Assembly (NCBI GenBank): GCA_002371345.1
Contig: DFHY01000052.1
Span: 25,644 to 43,677, forward strand
Direction: 5' to 3'
Source: Lachnospiraceae bacterium UBA3711
Lineage (GTDB): Bacteria > Bacillota > Clostridia > Lachnospirales > Lachnospiraceae
DNA length: 18,034 nt
Shown here: piece after piece, positions 6,499 to 14,800 of the stretch
Layout: each line of letters begins with the position of its first letter
How positions within the stretch are numbered: position 1 is the first letter of the stretch
The notes under the pieces: generated by a model
Databases searched by the model: none
What the model was told of the DNA's origin: nothing
What the model saw: only the letters and a program-made list of their open reading frames with translations
Position numbers and translations under genes: made by a program

Positions 6499-7527
6499 AT
6501 GCTTTATTTCGCGTCAGACTACCAGGAAGGAGCGCATCCCGCCATTATCCGGCGGCTTACAGAGACTAATCTTCTGAAGAGTCCGGGTTACGGGACGGAT
6601 GATTTCTGCGATTCCGCGCGGGAGAAGATCCGCACTGCGTGCGGCTGCAGCGGTGCCGAGGTGCATTTTCTGTCCGGCGGAACGCAGGCAAATGCCCTTG
6701 TTATCGCGGCGCTTCTTCATCCGTGGCAGGGCGTTATTGCCGCGGATACGGGACATATCAGTACTCATGAGGCGGGCGCCATTGAAGCCGGAGGCCACAA
6801 GGTACTGACTCTGCCGCACTCACTCGGCAAGATCTCCGCACGGGCAGTCCTGGAAATGTGCGATATCTGGGAAAATGACGCTAACCACGATCATATGGTG
6901 ATGCCGGGTATGGTTTATCTGTCACAGCCGACGGAGTATGGAACCATGTATTCTCTGAATGAATTGAAAGAGATGAGGAGTGTCTGCGACAGGTTCGGGC
7001 TGAAGCTGTACATTGACGGCGCCAGGCTGGCCTACGCGCTGGCAGCATGTCAGAACGATGTCACACTTCCCGATCTGGCCAGGCTATGTGATGTGTTCTA
7101 TATCGGCGGCACGAAATGCGGAGCTCTTCTCGGGGAAGCTGTCGTGGTGCCGAAACCCGAATTGCTTCCTCACTTCTTTACATTTATTAAGCAGCGCGGC
7201 GCGCTGCTTGCGAAGGGACGTGTTCTCGGAATTCAGTTTGATGAATTGTTCCGTGACGGGTTCTATTTCTCAATCGGCAGCGAAGCAGTCAGACTCGCTG
7301 ACCGGATCAGAAATATCCTCAAAAGACACGGGTACAGACTTGCATTTGACTCACCTACGAATCAGATATTCGTGGTTTTGGATAATCATGAAATGGCGCG
7401 GCTCAATGATAAGCTGACTTTTAGCTTCTGGGAGAAGCTTGATGATGAGCATACTATTGTGCGCCTTGCCACGAGCTGGTCTACCTCTGAGTATGATGTG
7501 CAGGAACTGGAGGAATTGATGACATAG
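6499..7527 (+). CDS. Threonine aldolase / beta-eliminating lyase family PLP enzyme
   Basis: Fold-type I PLP enzyme of the low-specificity L-threonine aldolase group: splits threonine or allo-threonine into glycine and acetaldehyde in the cytoplasm. Length of 342 residues is normal. Visible residues: SGGTQAN (59-65) for phosphate binding, H86 in the ADTGHISTHEAGAIE block that stacks on the cofactor, D173 in the YIDGARLAYAL block that contacts the pyridine nitrogen, and K206 in YIGGTKCGALLGE as the Schiff-base lysine. The C-terminal RLATSWSTSE segment carries the usual Arg that binds the substrate carboxylate. The ATG at 6499 is preceded by a GGAAAGGA site about 11 bases upstream. It stands alone, with the IS21 relic upstream and a strong hairpin downstream. 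L- versus D-specificity cannot be told from sequence alone. It appears intact. Confidence 0.92.
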   Translation: MLYFASDYQEGAHPAIIRRLTETNLLKSPGYGTDDFCDSAREKIRTACGCSGAEVHFLSGGTQANALVIAALLHPWQGVIAADTGHISTHEAGAIEAGGHKVLTLPHSLGKISARAVLEMCDIWENDANHDHMVMPGMVYLSQPTEYGTMYSLNELKEMRSVCDRFGLKLYIDGARLAYALAACQNDVTLPDLARLCDVFYIGGTKCGALLGEAVVVPKPELLPHFFTFIKQRGALLAKGRVLGIQFDELFRDGFYFSIGSEAVRLADRIRNILKRHGYRLAFDSPTNQIFVVLDNHEMARLNDKLTFSFWEKLDDEHTIVRLATSWSTSEYDVQELEELMT

Positions 7528-7677
7528 TGAGCCGCGGCTTCCCATTCTCAGGAAGTGCGATTAAACTATCAGGACCGGTTAATGTATTTTACGCGAAGGC
7601 CCCATATTGTGTTACATTAACGGTCAGATCGGTCCATAATCCATTCGTCAAATTGCTGAATAGATTGTTCTTCACGT

Positions 7678-7727
7678 TATGAACAGCACCCGGAGCCGAA
7701 AACGGCTCCGGGTGCTGTTCATATTTT
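7678..7727 (+). terminator. Strong hairpin, probable terminator between convergent genes
   Basis: A perfect 21-bp inverted repeat (7678-7698 with 7703-7723) with an AAAA loop, very GC-rich at its top (CACCCGGAGCCG), followed on the plus strand by ATATTTTG. The T-run is short, but the stem is exceptionally stable and the location, between a plus and a minus gene reading toward each other, fits a terminator for the threonine aldolase gene. On the minus strand no T-run follows. Confidence 0.6.
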
Positions 7728-7795
7728 GCTATAGCAACCGACATAGTTTTCTTCGTCTATAGCTATAACAACCGACAAATTTTTATGGTTTCATT
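7728..7795. repeat. Two-copy imperfect 34-bp tandem repeat
   Basis: GCTATAGCAACCGACA (7728-7743) recurs as GCTATAACAACCGACA (7762-7777), with the following T-rich halves also partly alike. The period is 34 bp and agreement is best in the first 16 bases (15 of 16). No function recognised. Confidence 0.6.
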
Positions 7796-7842
7796 GATCC
7801 GCAATCTGCTGTAATGATCCGGATCAGGCTCAATAATCCATG

Positions 7843-9366
7843 TCAGGCCGCGATATTTCCGCTCGTTTCACCTACCGGTACTCCCGCGTTCCTGAGGATC
7901 TCCATAAACCTGTCAGAGTTGAAAGTCTTGATCCAGTTCATGGCGTCGTCAGCGGTCTTGATCTCAACGGCGTTATCGCGATTGATCTGCTCAATCGAAT
8001 CATCCTGCGCCTGTCCGATCCAGGCCTGAGCGTCATAGAAGGTCTCCCCGTTGACAGAGTACTTAACGGTTCTTGTTCCGTCATCTTCATAGCCATACAC
8101 GATCTCCAAGTTCATACCAGCGCCCTCGAAGCTGATAGTTCCGCTCATAACGCCGAGCATCGCGGCACCCAGATCAAAGTCAGTTACGGTCAGAAGCGCT
8201 GCGGTTTCTCCGTTAATCTTGAGTTCGTCCTTCTCGTTCAGCTTGCTGTCGACAATGCTGCCCTCACCGATAAAGTCAATATCTTTGACTCTTGTGTTGT
8301 ATGCTGAAAGCAGTACGGCTCCGGGAGTAACCTCATAGCAGTGCTTCTCTCCATCCCTGATCGCCTTTGCCGTAAGAATGTCAGCCGTCTGATCCCCGGC
8401 CACAAAACCGTAGCTGATGCCGATCGCATTTCTGTCTTCGCTGCTCTGAACCACAACCTTAACCCCTGGGAATCCTGAGTAGTCGGTCTCCGCCAGTGCC
8501 TCTACAGTGCCTTTGAACTGCTCAAGAAGCTCATCACCGCTGATGCTGATCGCGCCTCCGCTGAGCATCGAGACATAGCCGCAGATATTTGCGACAGCAT
8601 CACTCTCAAGCAGAGATGTGATAACCGCATCCTCAGAAAGTGATGTCAGCAGATCGGAAATGAGATCTCCCATCTTCTCAGACGGAATAGTATATGTCTG
8701 AGTCTGAACATCCACGCTCACATCTCCGATAGTAAGAACATCCTTTCCGGCCTCCTGCTCAAGGCTGCTCATGATCGGCATCAGATAGCTCATAAGCTCC
8801 TGCTGCCATACATCCTCAGGAAGAGACGCCAGGAATTCCTGTACCTGACCCATCAGCTCGGCGCCGATACCGACAGCCATCTGCACCAGCTGGCCGTACA
8901 TGCCGCCCCCTTCTGACTGTCCGGACATCGCGCTGCTCAGAAGATCCTTAACATTGACGGCGATCGCCTGGTCAAACAGTTCCGGCATCCCGAAGTATAC
9001 CGTACCAGTCGCCAGATCATAGCTGACAAGCGCCGTATACAGATCCTTATCATTCAGTCCTACAATAGTCTCAGCTTCAATAGCTTCCTCACCCGGCACG
9101 AACTTGCCGTAGAGCGAAGCATTCTTCAGCCATGACAGGTCTGTATTCTGATCCAGTTTGTAGAGCCCGTCGCCGAATTCCGCCCAGGCATAACCCTCGA
9201 GTGCATTTGTAGTATTTTCCCCGGCAGGCTGATCTGGCGCGCCCTGATCCTCCCCCGCGAATTCAGTCTCATCGACGGCTTCCGCTCCTGCACTCATCGG
9301 TGCAAGAACAAGGGAGCATGCCATGCCGACAGCCAGGACAGAGCTTAATATTCTTCCTTTTCTCAT
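7843..9366 (-). CDS. Large secreted protein of unknown function
   Basis: 507 residues. A classical signal peptide is visible: MRKGR charged start, a hydrophobic core ending near residue 23, and an AGA-EA signal peptidase I site after residue 28. The Cys at 17 lies inside the core and does not form a lipobox (GMAC), so it is predicted to be released rather than lipidated. No sorting signal or C-terminal membrane segment is present. The mature protein starts with an acidic linker rich in E, D, G and A, then a WAEFGDGLYKLD segment. A long helical middle rich in leucine, serine and acid residues follows (about 130-290), and a C-terminal half of predicted beta strands (for example GTISFEGAGMNLEIVYGYED). 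I do not recognise a family. The start has an ideal AGGAGG site 6 bases before ATG. It is separated from the next upstream gene, a lipoprotein, by 241 bp. Confidence 0.85.
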   Translation of the reverse strand: MRKGRILSSVLAVGMACSLVLAPMSAGAEAVDETEFAGEDQGAPDQPAGENTTNALEGYAWAEFGDGLYKLDQNTDLSWLKNASLYGKFVPGEEAIEAETIVGLNDKDLYTALVSYDLATGTVYFGMPELFDQAIAVNVKDLLSSAMSGQSEGGGMYGQLVQMAVGIGAELMGQVQEFLASLPEDVWQQELMSYLMPIMSSLEQEAGKDVLTIGDVSVDVQTQTYTIPSEKMGDLISDLLTSLSEDAVITSLLESDAVANICGYVSMLSGGAISISGDELLEQFKGTVEALAETDYSGFPGVKVVVQSSEDRNAIGISYGFVAGDQTADILTAKAIRDGEKHCYEVTPGAVLLSAYNTRVKDIDFIGEGSIVDSKLNEKDELKINGETAALLTVTDFDLGAAMLGVMSGTISFEGAGMNLEIVYGYEDDGTRTVKYSVNGETFYDAQAWIGQAQDDSIEQINRDNAVEIKTADDAMNWIKTFNSDRFMEILRNAGVPVGETSGNIAA

Positions 9367-9607
9367 GTATTACCTCCTCCGAAATAATGGTTGATTGTCG
9401 CCGCCCGCATATCTCAATTATCAGCCATGCTGACGGCTTATTGCGCAAACAGCGGCTCTGTTACGCAACCGCCAAACTCAAGTCCGCATCAGGCAGACCT
9501 AAATCCCGTGTAATTAAGAGTATACAATAACTTCCCGGCAATGTCATCAGTCAGTACCTGTGTAAGCCTGATCTTTGCCGCCACTTTTTTCAAATATACC
9601 GGCTGCC

Positions 9608-10666
9608 TCAGTCCGCATCCGCGTACACGGCGTCATCAGAATCATCATCGTCGAAATCATCGTCAGCGCCATCCATATCGTCGGATGCCGCGTCTTCCTC
9701 CGACACGCCGTCCTCGTTCAGAATCCTGAAGTAGATGCCGTTCATAGGAGATGACGCGCCACCCTCGCCGCCGACAGAAACCGCAAGTGTATCTCCGTCA
9801 ACCTCAAATGTGATTGTGTATCCGTCCTCCCCATTATATACTGCCGTATTTCCGGCGGCAGGAGCGTAAGCGCCGATCCCGCTTGAGAGGAACTGGAAAC
9901 GGATCTCATTGTCATTCACGAGGTCGATCGCCACGGTCTCCTCGCCGTCACTGCGGGTATACTCTCCGCTGAAAGCCTCCGCCGCTGCCGCGGCGTCAGG
10001 ATTGTAGTAATCCGATGCGTCCTGAGCCGATATGTCCGTTCCTGCCGTGCCTGCCTGAGGCTGCGTGGCAGCGGCGTCTGTTGCCTGAGGCGCAGGAGCT
10101 GAAGTCGTGGTTCCGCTGACACTCTGGGCAGTCTGGCCCGTGATCTGGGCTGCCGGCTGGCCGGCTTTCTGGCCCGCGCCCTGGGCTGACGGCTGGCCGG
10201 CTTTCTGGCCCGAACCCTGGGCTGACGGCTGGCCGGCTTTCTGGTCCGTACTCTGTGCTGAAGGCTGGGCTGCTGACTGATTCGCGCTCTGGCCGGCACT
10301 CTGGCTGGCTGACTGATTCGCGCTCTGGCCGGCACTCTGGCTGGCTGACTGATTCGCGCTCTGGCCGGCACTCTGGCCTGCCACCTGCTGCGCGCCGGAC
10401 GCTGTGTCCGATGCCTGGCCTGCTGAACTGCTCTGATTCTGGTCCGCGGCCCGGGTGCCCTGTGTGATATCACTTCCGCCTCCCGCAAGCGCGTTGCCCG
10501 AAGATACTCCTGTCACACTGTTCTGCCCGACGCTCGCTCCCGCCCCTGAAGCTCCCTGTGACGTTGATGCGACGTCGGAACGGGTGCATCCGAACAGCAT
10601 ACAGGCGGAAATGACCGCCGCGGCTGCCAGGCTGGTATATCTTCTGATCTGATAGGTGTATTTCAT
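9608..10666 (-). CDS. Lipoprotein with Gln/Ser/Ala-rich repeat linker and acidic C-terminal tail
   Basis: 352 residues. A type II signal peptide ends in the lipobox LFGC with Cys27 as the lipidation site, so the protein should be anchored on the outer face of the membrane. Residues about 30-215 are low-complexity S/G/A/Q. Within this, residues 97-171 form six 12-residue repeats of two kinds: SAGQSANQSASQ and QKAGQPSAQGSG. Such a flexible region would span the cell wall. A small globular domain of about 90 residues follows (FSGEYTRSDGEETVAIDLV start, predicted beta strands), then a tail of almost only Asp and Glu (MDGADDDFDDDDSDD), possibly cation-binding. I know no named family for the C-terminal domain. 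The start has CAGGAG 7 bases before ATG. It lies 96 bp after the RAYT-like gene and may share its transcript. Confidence 0.85.
   Translation of the reverse strand: MKYTYQIRRYTSLAAAAVISACMLFGCTRSDVASTSQGASGAGASVGQNSVTGVSSGNALAGGGSDITQGTRAADQNQSSSAGQASDTASGAQQVAGQSAGQSANQSASQSAGQSANQSASQSAGQSANQSAAQPSAQSTDQKAGQPSAQGSGQKAGQPSAQGAGQKAGQPAAQITGQTAQSVSGTTTSAPAPQATDAAATQPQAGTAGTDISAQDASDYYNPDAAAAAEAFSGEYTRSDGEETVAIDLVNDNEIRFQFLSSGIGAYAPAAGNTAVYNGEDGYTITFEVDGDTLAVSVGGEGGASSPMNGIYFRILNEDGVSEEDAASDDMDGADDDFDDDDSDDAVYADAD
10155..10377. repeat. 36-bp tandem repeats inside the lipoprotein gene
   Basis: Two adjoining blocks share a 36-bp (12-codon) period. Block one (10155-10262) has two nearly identical copies beginning GGCTGGCCGGCTTTCTGG and a third diverged copy. 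Block two (10272-10377) has three practically perfect copies beginning GCTGACTGATTCGCGCTC. The near-identity of block two at nucleotide level points to recent expansion by slippage or unequal recombination. The unit is a multiple of three, so copy-number change keeps the frame. Confidence 0.92.
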
Positions 10667-10716
10667 AAAAAATCTCCTGTATTTGTTATCATTGTTTCCG
10701 GCTCATATGGCGAAAA

Positions 10717-10738
10717 TACTATTGGCTCAACAATAGTA
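10717..10738 (-). terminator. Short inverted repeat behind the RAYT-like gene, possible weak terminator or operator
   Basis: TACTATTG and CAATAGTA (8 bp each) flank a 6-base loop. On the minus strand the stem is followed by TTTT, and it lies 25 bases after the RAYT-like stop and 50 bases before the lipoprotein start. The stem is AT-rich, so termination would be weak; it could equally be a regulator-binding palindrome for the lipoprotein gene. Confidence 0.35.
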
Positions 10739-10762
10739 CTGTCATAATCATATCACACCGGA

Positions 10763-11443
10763 TCAACCGTGAACTATAAATCTTTCATTAATATTTCCTT
10801 GCGTATAGTATTCGTCCCCAAGCGGAATGGCCTCGTACTCACCCTTCCTGATGCAGGATGGAGCCGGATTTCGCAGGGTCTCGCCGCGCCGGTGGAACTC
10901 CGCCAGCGTCCACTCGGGCCTTGAGTCATTCTTCGAAAGATATCTCATAATCATGGATGTATCTACCAGAGTCCAGTTGTAATGCCCCTTGTAGGTGCTG
11001 TAGCTCGTCCACCAGTAATCCTGCGCGCATATGGCGTATCCCTCAGAAAACGGGGTCAGATGAATATACCGCAGAACATTTACCGCGTCATTCTCATCCT
11101 CGATAAGTATAATGTTCGCACGGACCACCGTATCGCTCGGGATAGTATCCTTCTCCCCTATCAGGTCTGTCTCCCTGTCGTACCTCTCCAGCGCGGAAGT
11201 CAGCATTCTGCGGATCGTGTGCCTCTTCACTTCACTTCCGCCGGCAAGCAGCCTTATCCGGCCGTCAAGCACACAGAACGCGTATATCTCTGTCCTGAAC
11301 AAGGTTCTGGCTTCCTCGAGCGAAGACAGGAAGATCCTCTTGTCCCACTCATTTGCGAGAATATCTCTGTTCATCCTCACATCCGCGTAGTAGACAAGCC
11401 GCCCCGCCATTTTTGACGGTTTCATGAGATTATTGTCTGTCAT
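10763..11443 (-). CDS. Degenerate RAYT/IS200-like (Y1) transposase-related protein lacking the HUH motif
   Basis: 226 residues. The layout follows the REP-associated tyrosine transposase (Y1_Tnp) family: R15-LVYYADVRMNRDIL for the first strand, an FLSSLEEAR helix, EIYAFCVLDGRIRLL, then NVLRYIHLTPFSEG (122-135) and YWWTSYSTYKG (143-153), which mirror the family's RYIHLNPV and W-SSY-Y-G blocks. In active members the third block reads MPNHVHLL and its two histidines bind the metal. Here the corresponding residues are Arg62 and Arg64 (GRIRLL), so the HUH site is lost while the reading frame and fold signature are kept. Tyr88 lies in the area of the nucleophile helix, but I cannot prove it is the equivalent residue. 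This suggests a domesticated or decaying protein. The ATG at 11443 has an AAGGGGG site about 11 bases upstream. Neighbours are cell-envelope genes, not other mobile genes. Confidence 0.72.
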   Translation of the reverse strand: MTDNNLMKPSKMAGRLVYYADVRMNRDILANEWDKRIFLSSLEEARTLFRTEIYAFCVLDGRIRLLAGGSEVKRHTIRRMLTSALERYDRETDLIGEKDTIPSDTVVRANIILIEDENDAVNVLRYIHLTPFSEGYAICAQDYWWTSYSTYKGHYNWTLVDTSMIMRYLSKNDSRPEWTLAEFHRRGETLRNPAPSCIRKGEYEAIPLGDEYYTQGNINERFIVHG

Positions 11444-11801
11444 TTGTTTAATATTCCCCCTTCCGGATTACTGATGAAGCTTTATGAAACCCACCTGTCA
11501 GATAAATCTGTAAACCGCAAATATTAACTCCCCATTTGCGGCAAACAGTATTGTATCAGAGGTAAATGAAAAACAATACTTGTATATTGCACATACATTT
11601 TCTGCATTGTTACATAAAACATCAGCACTTCAGAGGCCGGGTACAGAGAAGGGACGGCCTCGGCCGTCCCTTTCGGATCATTTTCGTAATAATACACAAG
11701 TCTGCCGGCTAAGTGCCGCTCTGAACTGTTCCCGCCAGGGGGAAGGTGGAAAATCAAAAGACTTCGGCAGCTGGCGGTTTCATGGGCTTCGGTGGGAAAT
11801 A
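11444..11801. other. Intergenic region with GC-rich hairpin and an echo of the RAYT-like N-terminus
   Basis: This 358-bp stretch lies between the CapA-family gene and the RAYT-like gene, both minus. At 11649-11672 there is a perfect hairpin with 11-bp arms (AAGGGACGGCC and its complement) and a 2-base centre; no T-run follows on the minus strand, so a terminator is uncertain. At about 11695-11730, minus strand, a frame reads AGRLVYYYEND, repeating the AGRLVYY of residues 13-19 of the RAYT-like protein. The 77-codon ORF containing it (11524-11757) has no ribosome binding site and I do not call it a gene. The 11444-11580 part is AT-rich and probably carries the RAYT-like gene's promoter. Confidence 0.5.
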
Positions 11802-14800
11802 CTACTCACTCCAGAGTGTTCCGTCCACCATATACGCTGAATAGCTCTGTCCGAACTCCGCGCTCAGGCTGTCTATCTTCTGCATGATCGCCGCGGCCGC
11901 GTCTCCGGAAACCGGAACCGGCTGGTAATTGTTGCTGCTCAGATCGCCGCTCACCTGGCAGGGAATGATCGCGATATTATCATCAGCCTCAAGCCCGTCC
12001 GCGGTAAACGTAAATGTCTGCTGCCAGATCATAGTGTCATACGAAGTCGGGTTGGAGCTTCCACCGAAGCAGAAGTTTCCGAGACCGTACACAATGTACG
12101 CGCCGTTGTATTTCTCAATTGCCTGAAGAACATGCGCGTGGCTTCCGAGTACGAGATTCGCACCCTCGTCGACCGCTGTATGCGCCAGTTCCTTCTGGTA
12201 CTCGTCAATCTGCTCCACAAGCTCCGCGCCCCAGTGGAACTCAACGATGATCAGGTCAGCGCCATTCTCCTTCGCCTCGGCGATCGTACTCTTCACCTGC
12301 GGCAGGGTCTCGAGACCGTTCTCAAGCGCATAGATACCTATGTAAGCAGTCCTGACGCCGTTCAGGTCACGGTACGCTATGTGGTCGCCCAGGCACCACT
12401 CGATGCCGGCTTCCTCAAGGGCGTGCTCCGTATCGGTCTGACTCTGGATTCCGTAATCCTTCGAGTGGTTGTTCGCGAGATTGACCGTATCAATGCTGCC
12501 GTCCAGAAGGATCTGCGTGTATGACGGATCGCCCTTGAACGCGAACTGCTTCGCCTCCCTCGCGTCAGAGGTCGTCAGCGTTCCCTCGAAGTTCGCGAAC
12601 GTCGAGTCGTCAGAGCTCAGTATTCCCTTCACTTTCTCGAAGAAATAGCTGTCGCCGTACAGCGCCTCGAATGCGTTGAAGCTGGTATTCTGACTGAAGT
12701 TCTCATCCGTGCCGAGCGTGCAGTCGCCGACAGCCGAGATCTTGACCTTGCGCTGCGATGACACTGACACGCTTGCCATGACGCCCGGAATGCCGTCCGC
12801 CGTGGCGGTGATCTTCGTGTCGCCCTCTGCCATTCCGCGAAGCGTTGTGCCTCCTTCGATCTGTACGATCTTCGGGTCCTCCGCCTCCAGGACAAGATTG
12901 TTGACAAATGCATTTGCCGGTGTCGTCACCAGCGATACCTGCTGTGTCGAGCCCGGATACATACCGTAGTAATCTCTTGAAAATGCGATCGACTCGGCGG
13001 GGGTGAGCGCAACCGTGACAGGCGCGGTCTTATTTCCTGCCTGGTCGCACGCGTAGTACGTGATCTCCTTATCCGGATCCGCGTCAAGCGGCTCCGAATA
13101 CTTCTGATACTGCGGGATCTGTGTCAGCCCGTCATATGTCCCTACATATATGGCGTCGAGACCGGATTCTGTGTCCTCCGCGCTCAGTGCTATCTTTCCG
13201 CCTTCCTCACGGATCGTAACCGCCGGAGGCTGTGAATCGACATATGCGAGGATTACCTTCGCGCTGCGCACCTTGTCAGTAGATACCGCCATGATATCCA
13301 GCGTCCCTGTCGAAGCATGATATGTGAAGTCGACAGACCTGCCCTGCTCGATCACCACATTCTCACTGTTCACGGTAATCGACTGGATCGTTTCCGGAGC
13401 CTTGGCGCGGATCTTTATATCACCATGGTCCGTGTACTCCTCCGGCTGTTCCAGCACCCGGATCGTCAGCCCATCATCCGCCTCAATCACGGCATGGCGT
13501 GTATTGCCGGCCTGCCGCACCATGAACACAACGCCAATAGCAACAGCCGCCGCAGCCGCAATCGCGACAGCCGCTATTATGAGCAGCTTCCTGTTCCTTG
13601 CAAAGAACTCCGAAAAGCTGTGTGTCTTCTTTCCTCCGCGAATGTTTTTAAGGCTGAATGATCTCTGCTTTACGTCGGATTTTTCCCGGGCAGCCTTCTT
13701 GAGCTGCGACGGATCCGGAAGCGCGCCCGTATCGCCTACAAGCGGTATCACCTCCGCTTCCTTGTTGTTCTGGCTCTCATTGAGATCTATGACCTCAATG
13801 CTCCGGGCAACGGGTGCGGCAGAAGAGTCCTCCGCTGAAGGCCGCTCAGCGGAAGCTGCCGCTGCAATGGGAGTATCTTCCGCCCCCGTTTCGCCGGCGC
13901 CAGGTGATGATACGGTTCTCTCACCGGCAGGAGCATCTGCAGATCCTTCATCATCCGCTGCAGATATGGCTTTCGTATCGTCATATACAGGCTCTGCGGT
14001 TTTATTCAGAATACCATCACGGGATTCTTCGCCGGTGCCGCTGCCCGGCTCTCCGGCATCAGTATTCCCATTTTCTCCGGCTTCGGAGGCTGGCGTTCCG
14101 GCCTGATCTGATCCCTTCTTCTTTGGCAGACTCCACTTATGCCGGGGCCTGTCCTCCTTCTTCGGACGCTGGCTTTCCCGAAGCTCAGACCGTTCTCTCC
14201 TGATGCGGCTGAAGCGCGAGCGCTTATTTGGAGCCTCCTCCATACGTCTCTTCCATTCCTCGTCCGGACCGTACTCACGCTGAGGCTTCTTCTCCTGTCC
14301 GCTCTCACGCGGCTTGTCGTAGTCTGGCTCATCGCTGTCATCGAAATGAGCAATCTCCTCGAGTCCTTCCCTGAGGCTCCCGGAAGCCTTGCGCAGTTCA
14401 TCTTTCTCTGATGAAGCCTCCTGGTCCTCCTTGCCTGTGATCACCTCGTCCTGATCGCCGGCGCTATCAAAGTCTTCATCTTCGCCTGCGGCTTCATCCT
14501 CTTCTTTGCTCCCGAGCTTTTTCGACAGATCATCCTTCACTGACCTGCGGATGCCTCCGGCAAATGACACCACCCTGTCGGTAAGCGCACCGAACAGACC
14601 GGGCAGCCCGGTCACACTGTCCCTCTCAGTGTCCTCATCGTCTCCTGAGATAAAGTCAGCCTTGTCGGAATCAAAGCCATCATCAGGATCTGTGTCTGAG
14701 CCTGTCTGAACCCCCAGATCCCTGCCGCGCCCCGAGGTACGGCCTGTCCTGGATGCACTGCCTTTCTTCGATGCATCTTCGCTGTCTCCATCAGATGAAT

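Larger units (their letters stand above)
7528..7842. other. Intergenic region between convergent genes
   Basis: This 315-bp interval separates the threonine aldolase gene (plus) from the secreted-protein gene (minus). It contains no gene I can support. Its notable contents are the 21-bp hairpin at 7678-7723 and the 34-bp imperfect tandem repeat at 7728-7795, each listed separately. The first 150 bp show nothing of note. Confidence 0.6.

Noticed and set aside
10155..10377. Repeat array as a possible CRISPR
   Set aside because: The 36-bp units are contiguous with no spacers and lie in frame within a coding region.
9916..10488. 190-codon Arg/Gln-rich open frame on the minus strand
   Set aside because: It is the out-of-frame shadow of the repeat-bearing lipoprotein gene; the 36-bp repeats keep all frames open. 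The in-frame product has a lipobox and ribosome binding site, this one has neither.
11524..11757. 77-codon minus-strand ORF between the CapA-family and RAYT-like genes
   Set aside because: No ribosome binding site, spans a perfect hairpin, and only the AGRLVYY echo is notable; kept as part of the intergenic description.
13324..14106. 260-codon plus-strand frame opposite the CapA-family gene
   Set aside because: Composition (Ser/Ala/Pro-rich) is what the complement of a charged, disordered coding region produces; no ribosome binding site and no family signature, and the minus-strand gene is strongly supported.
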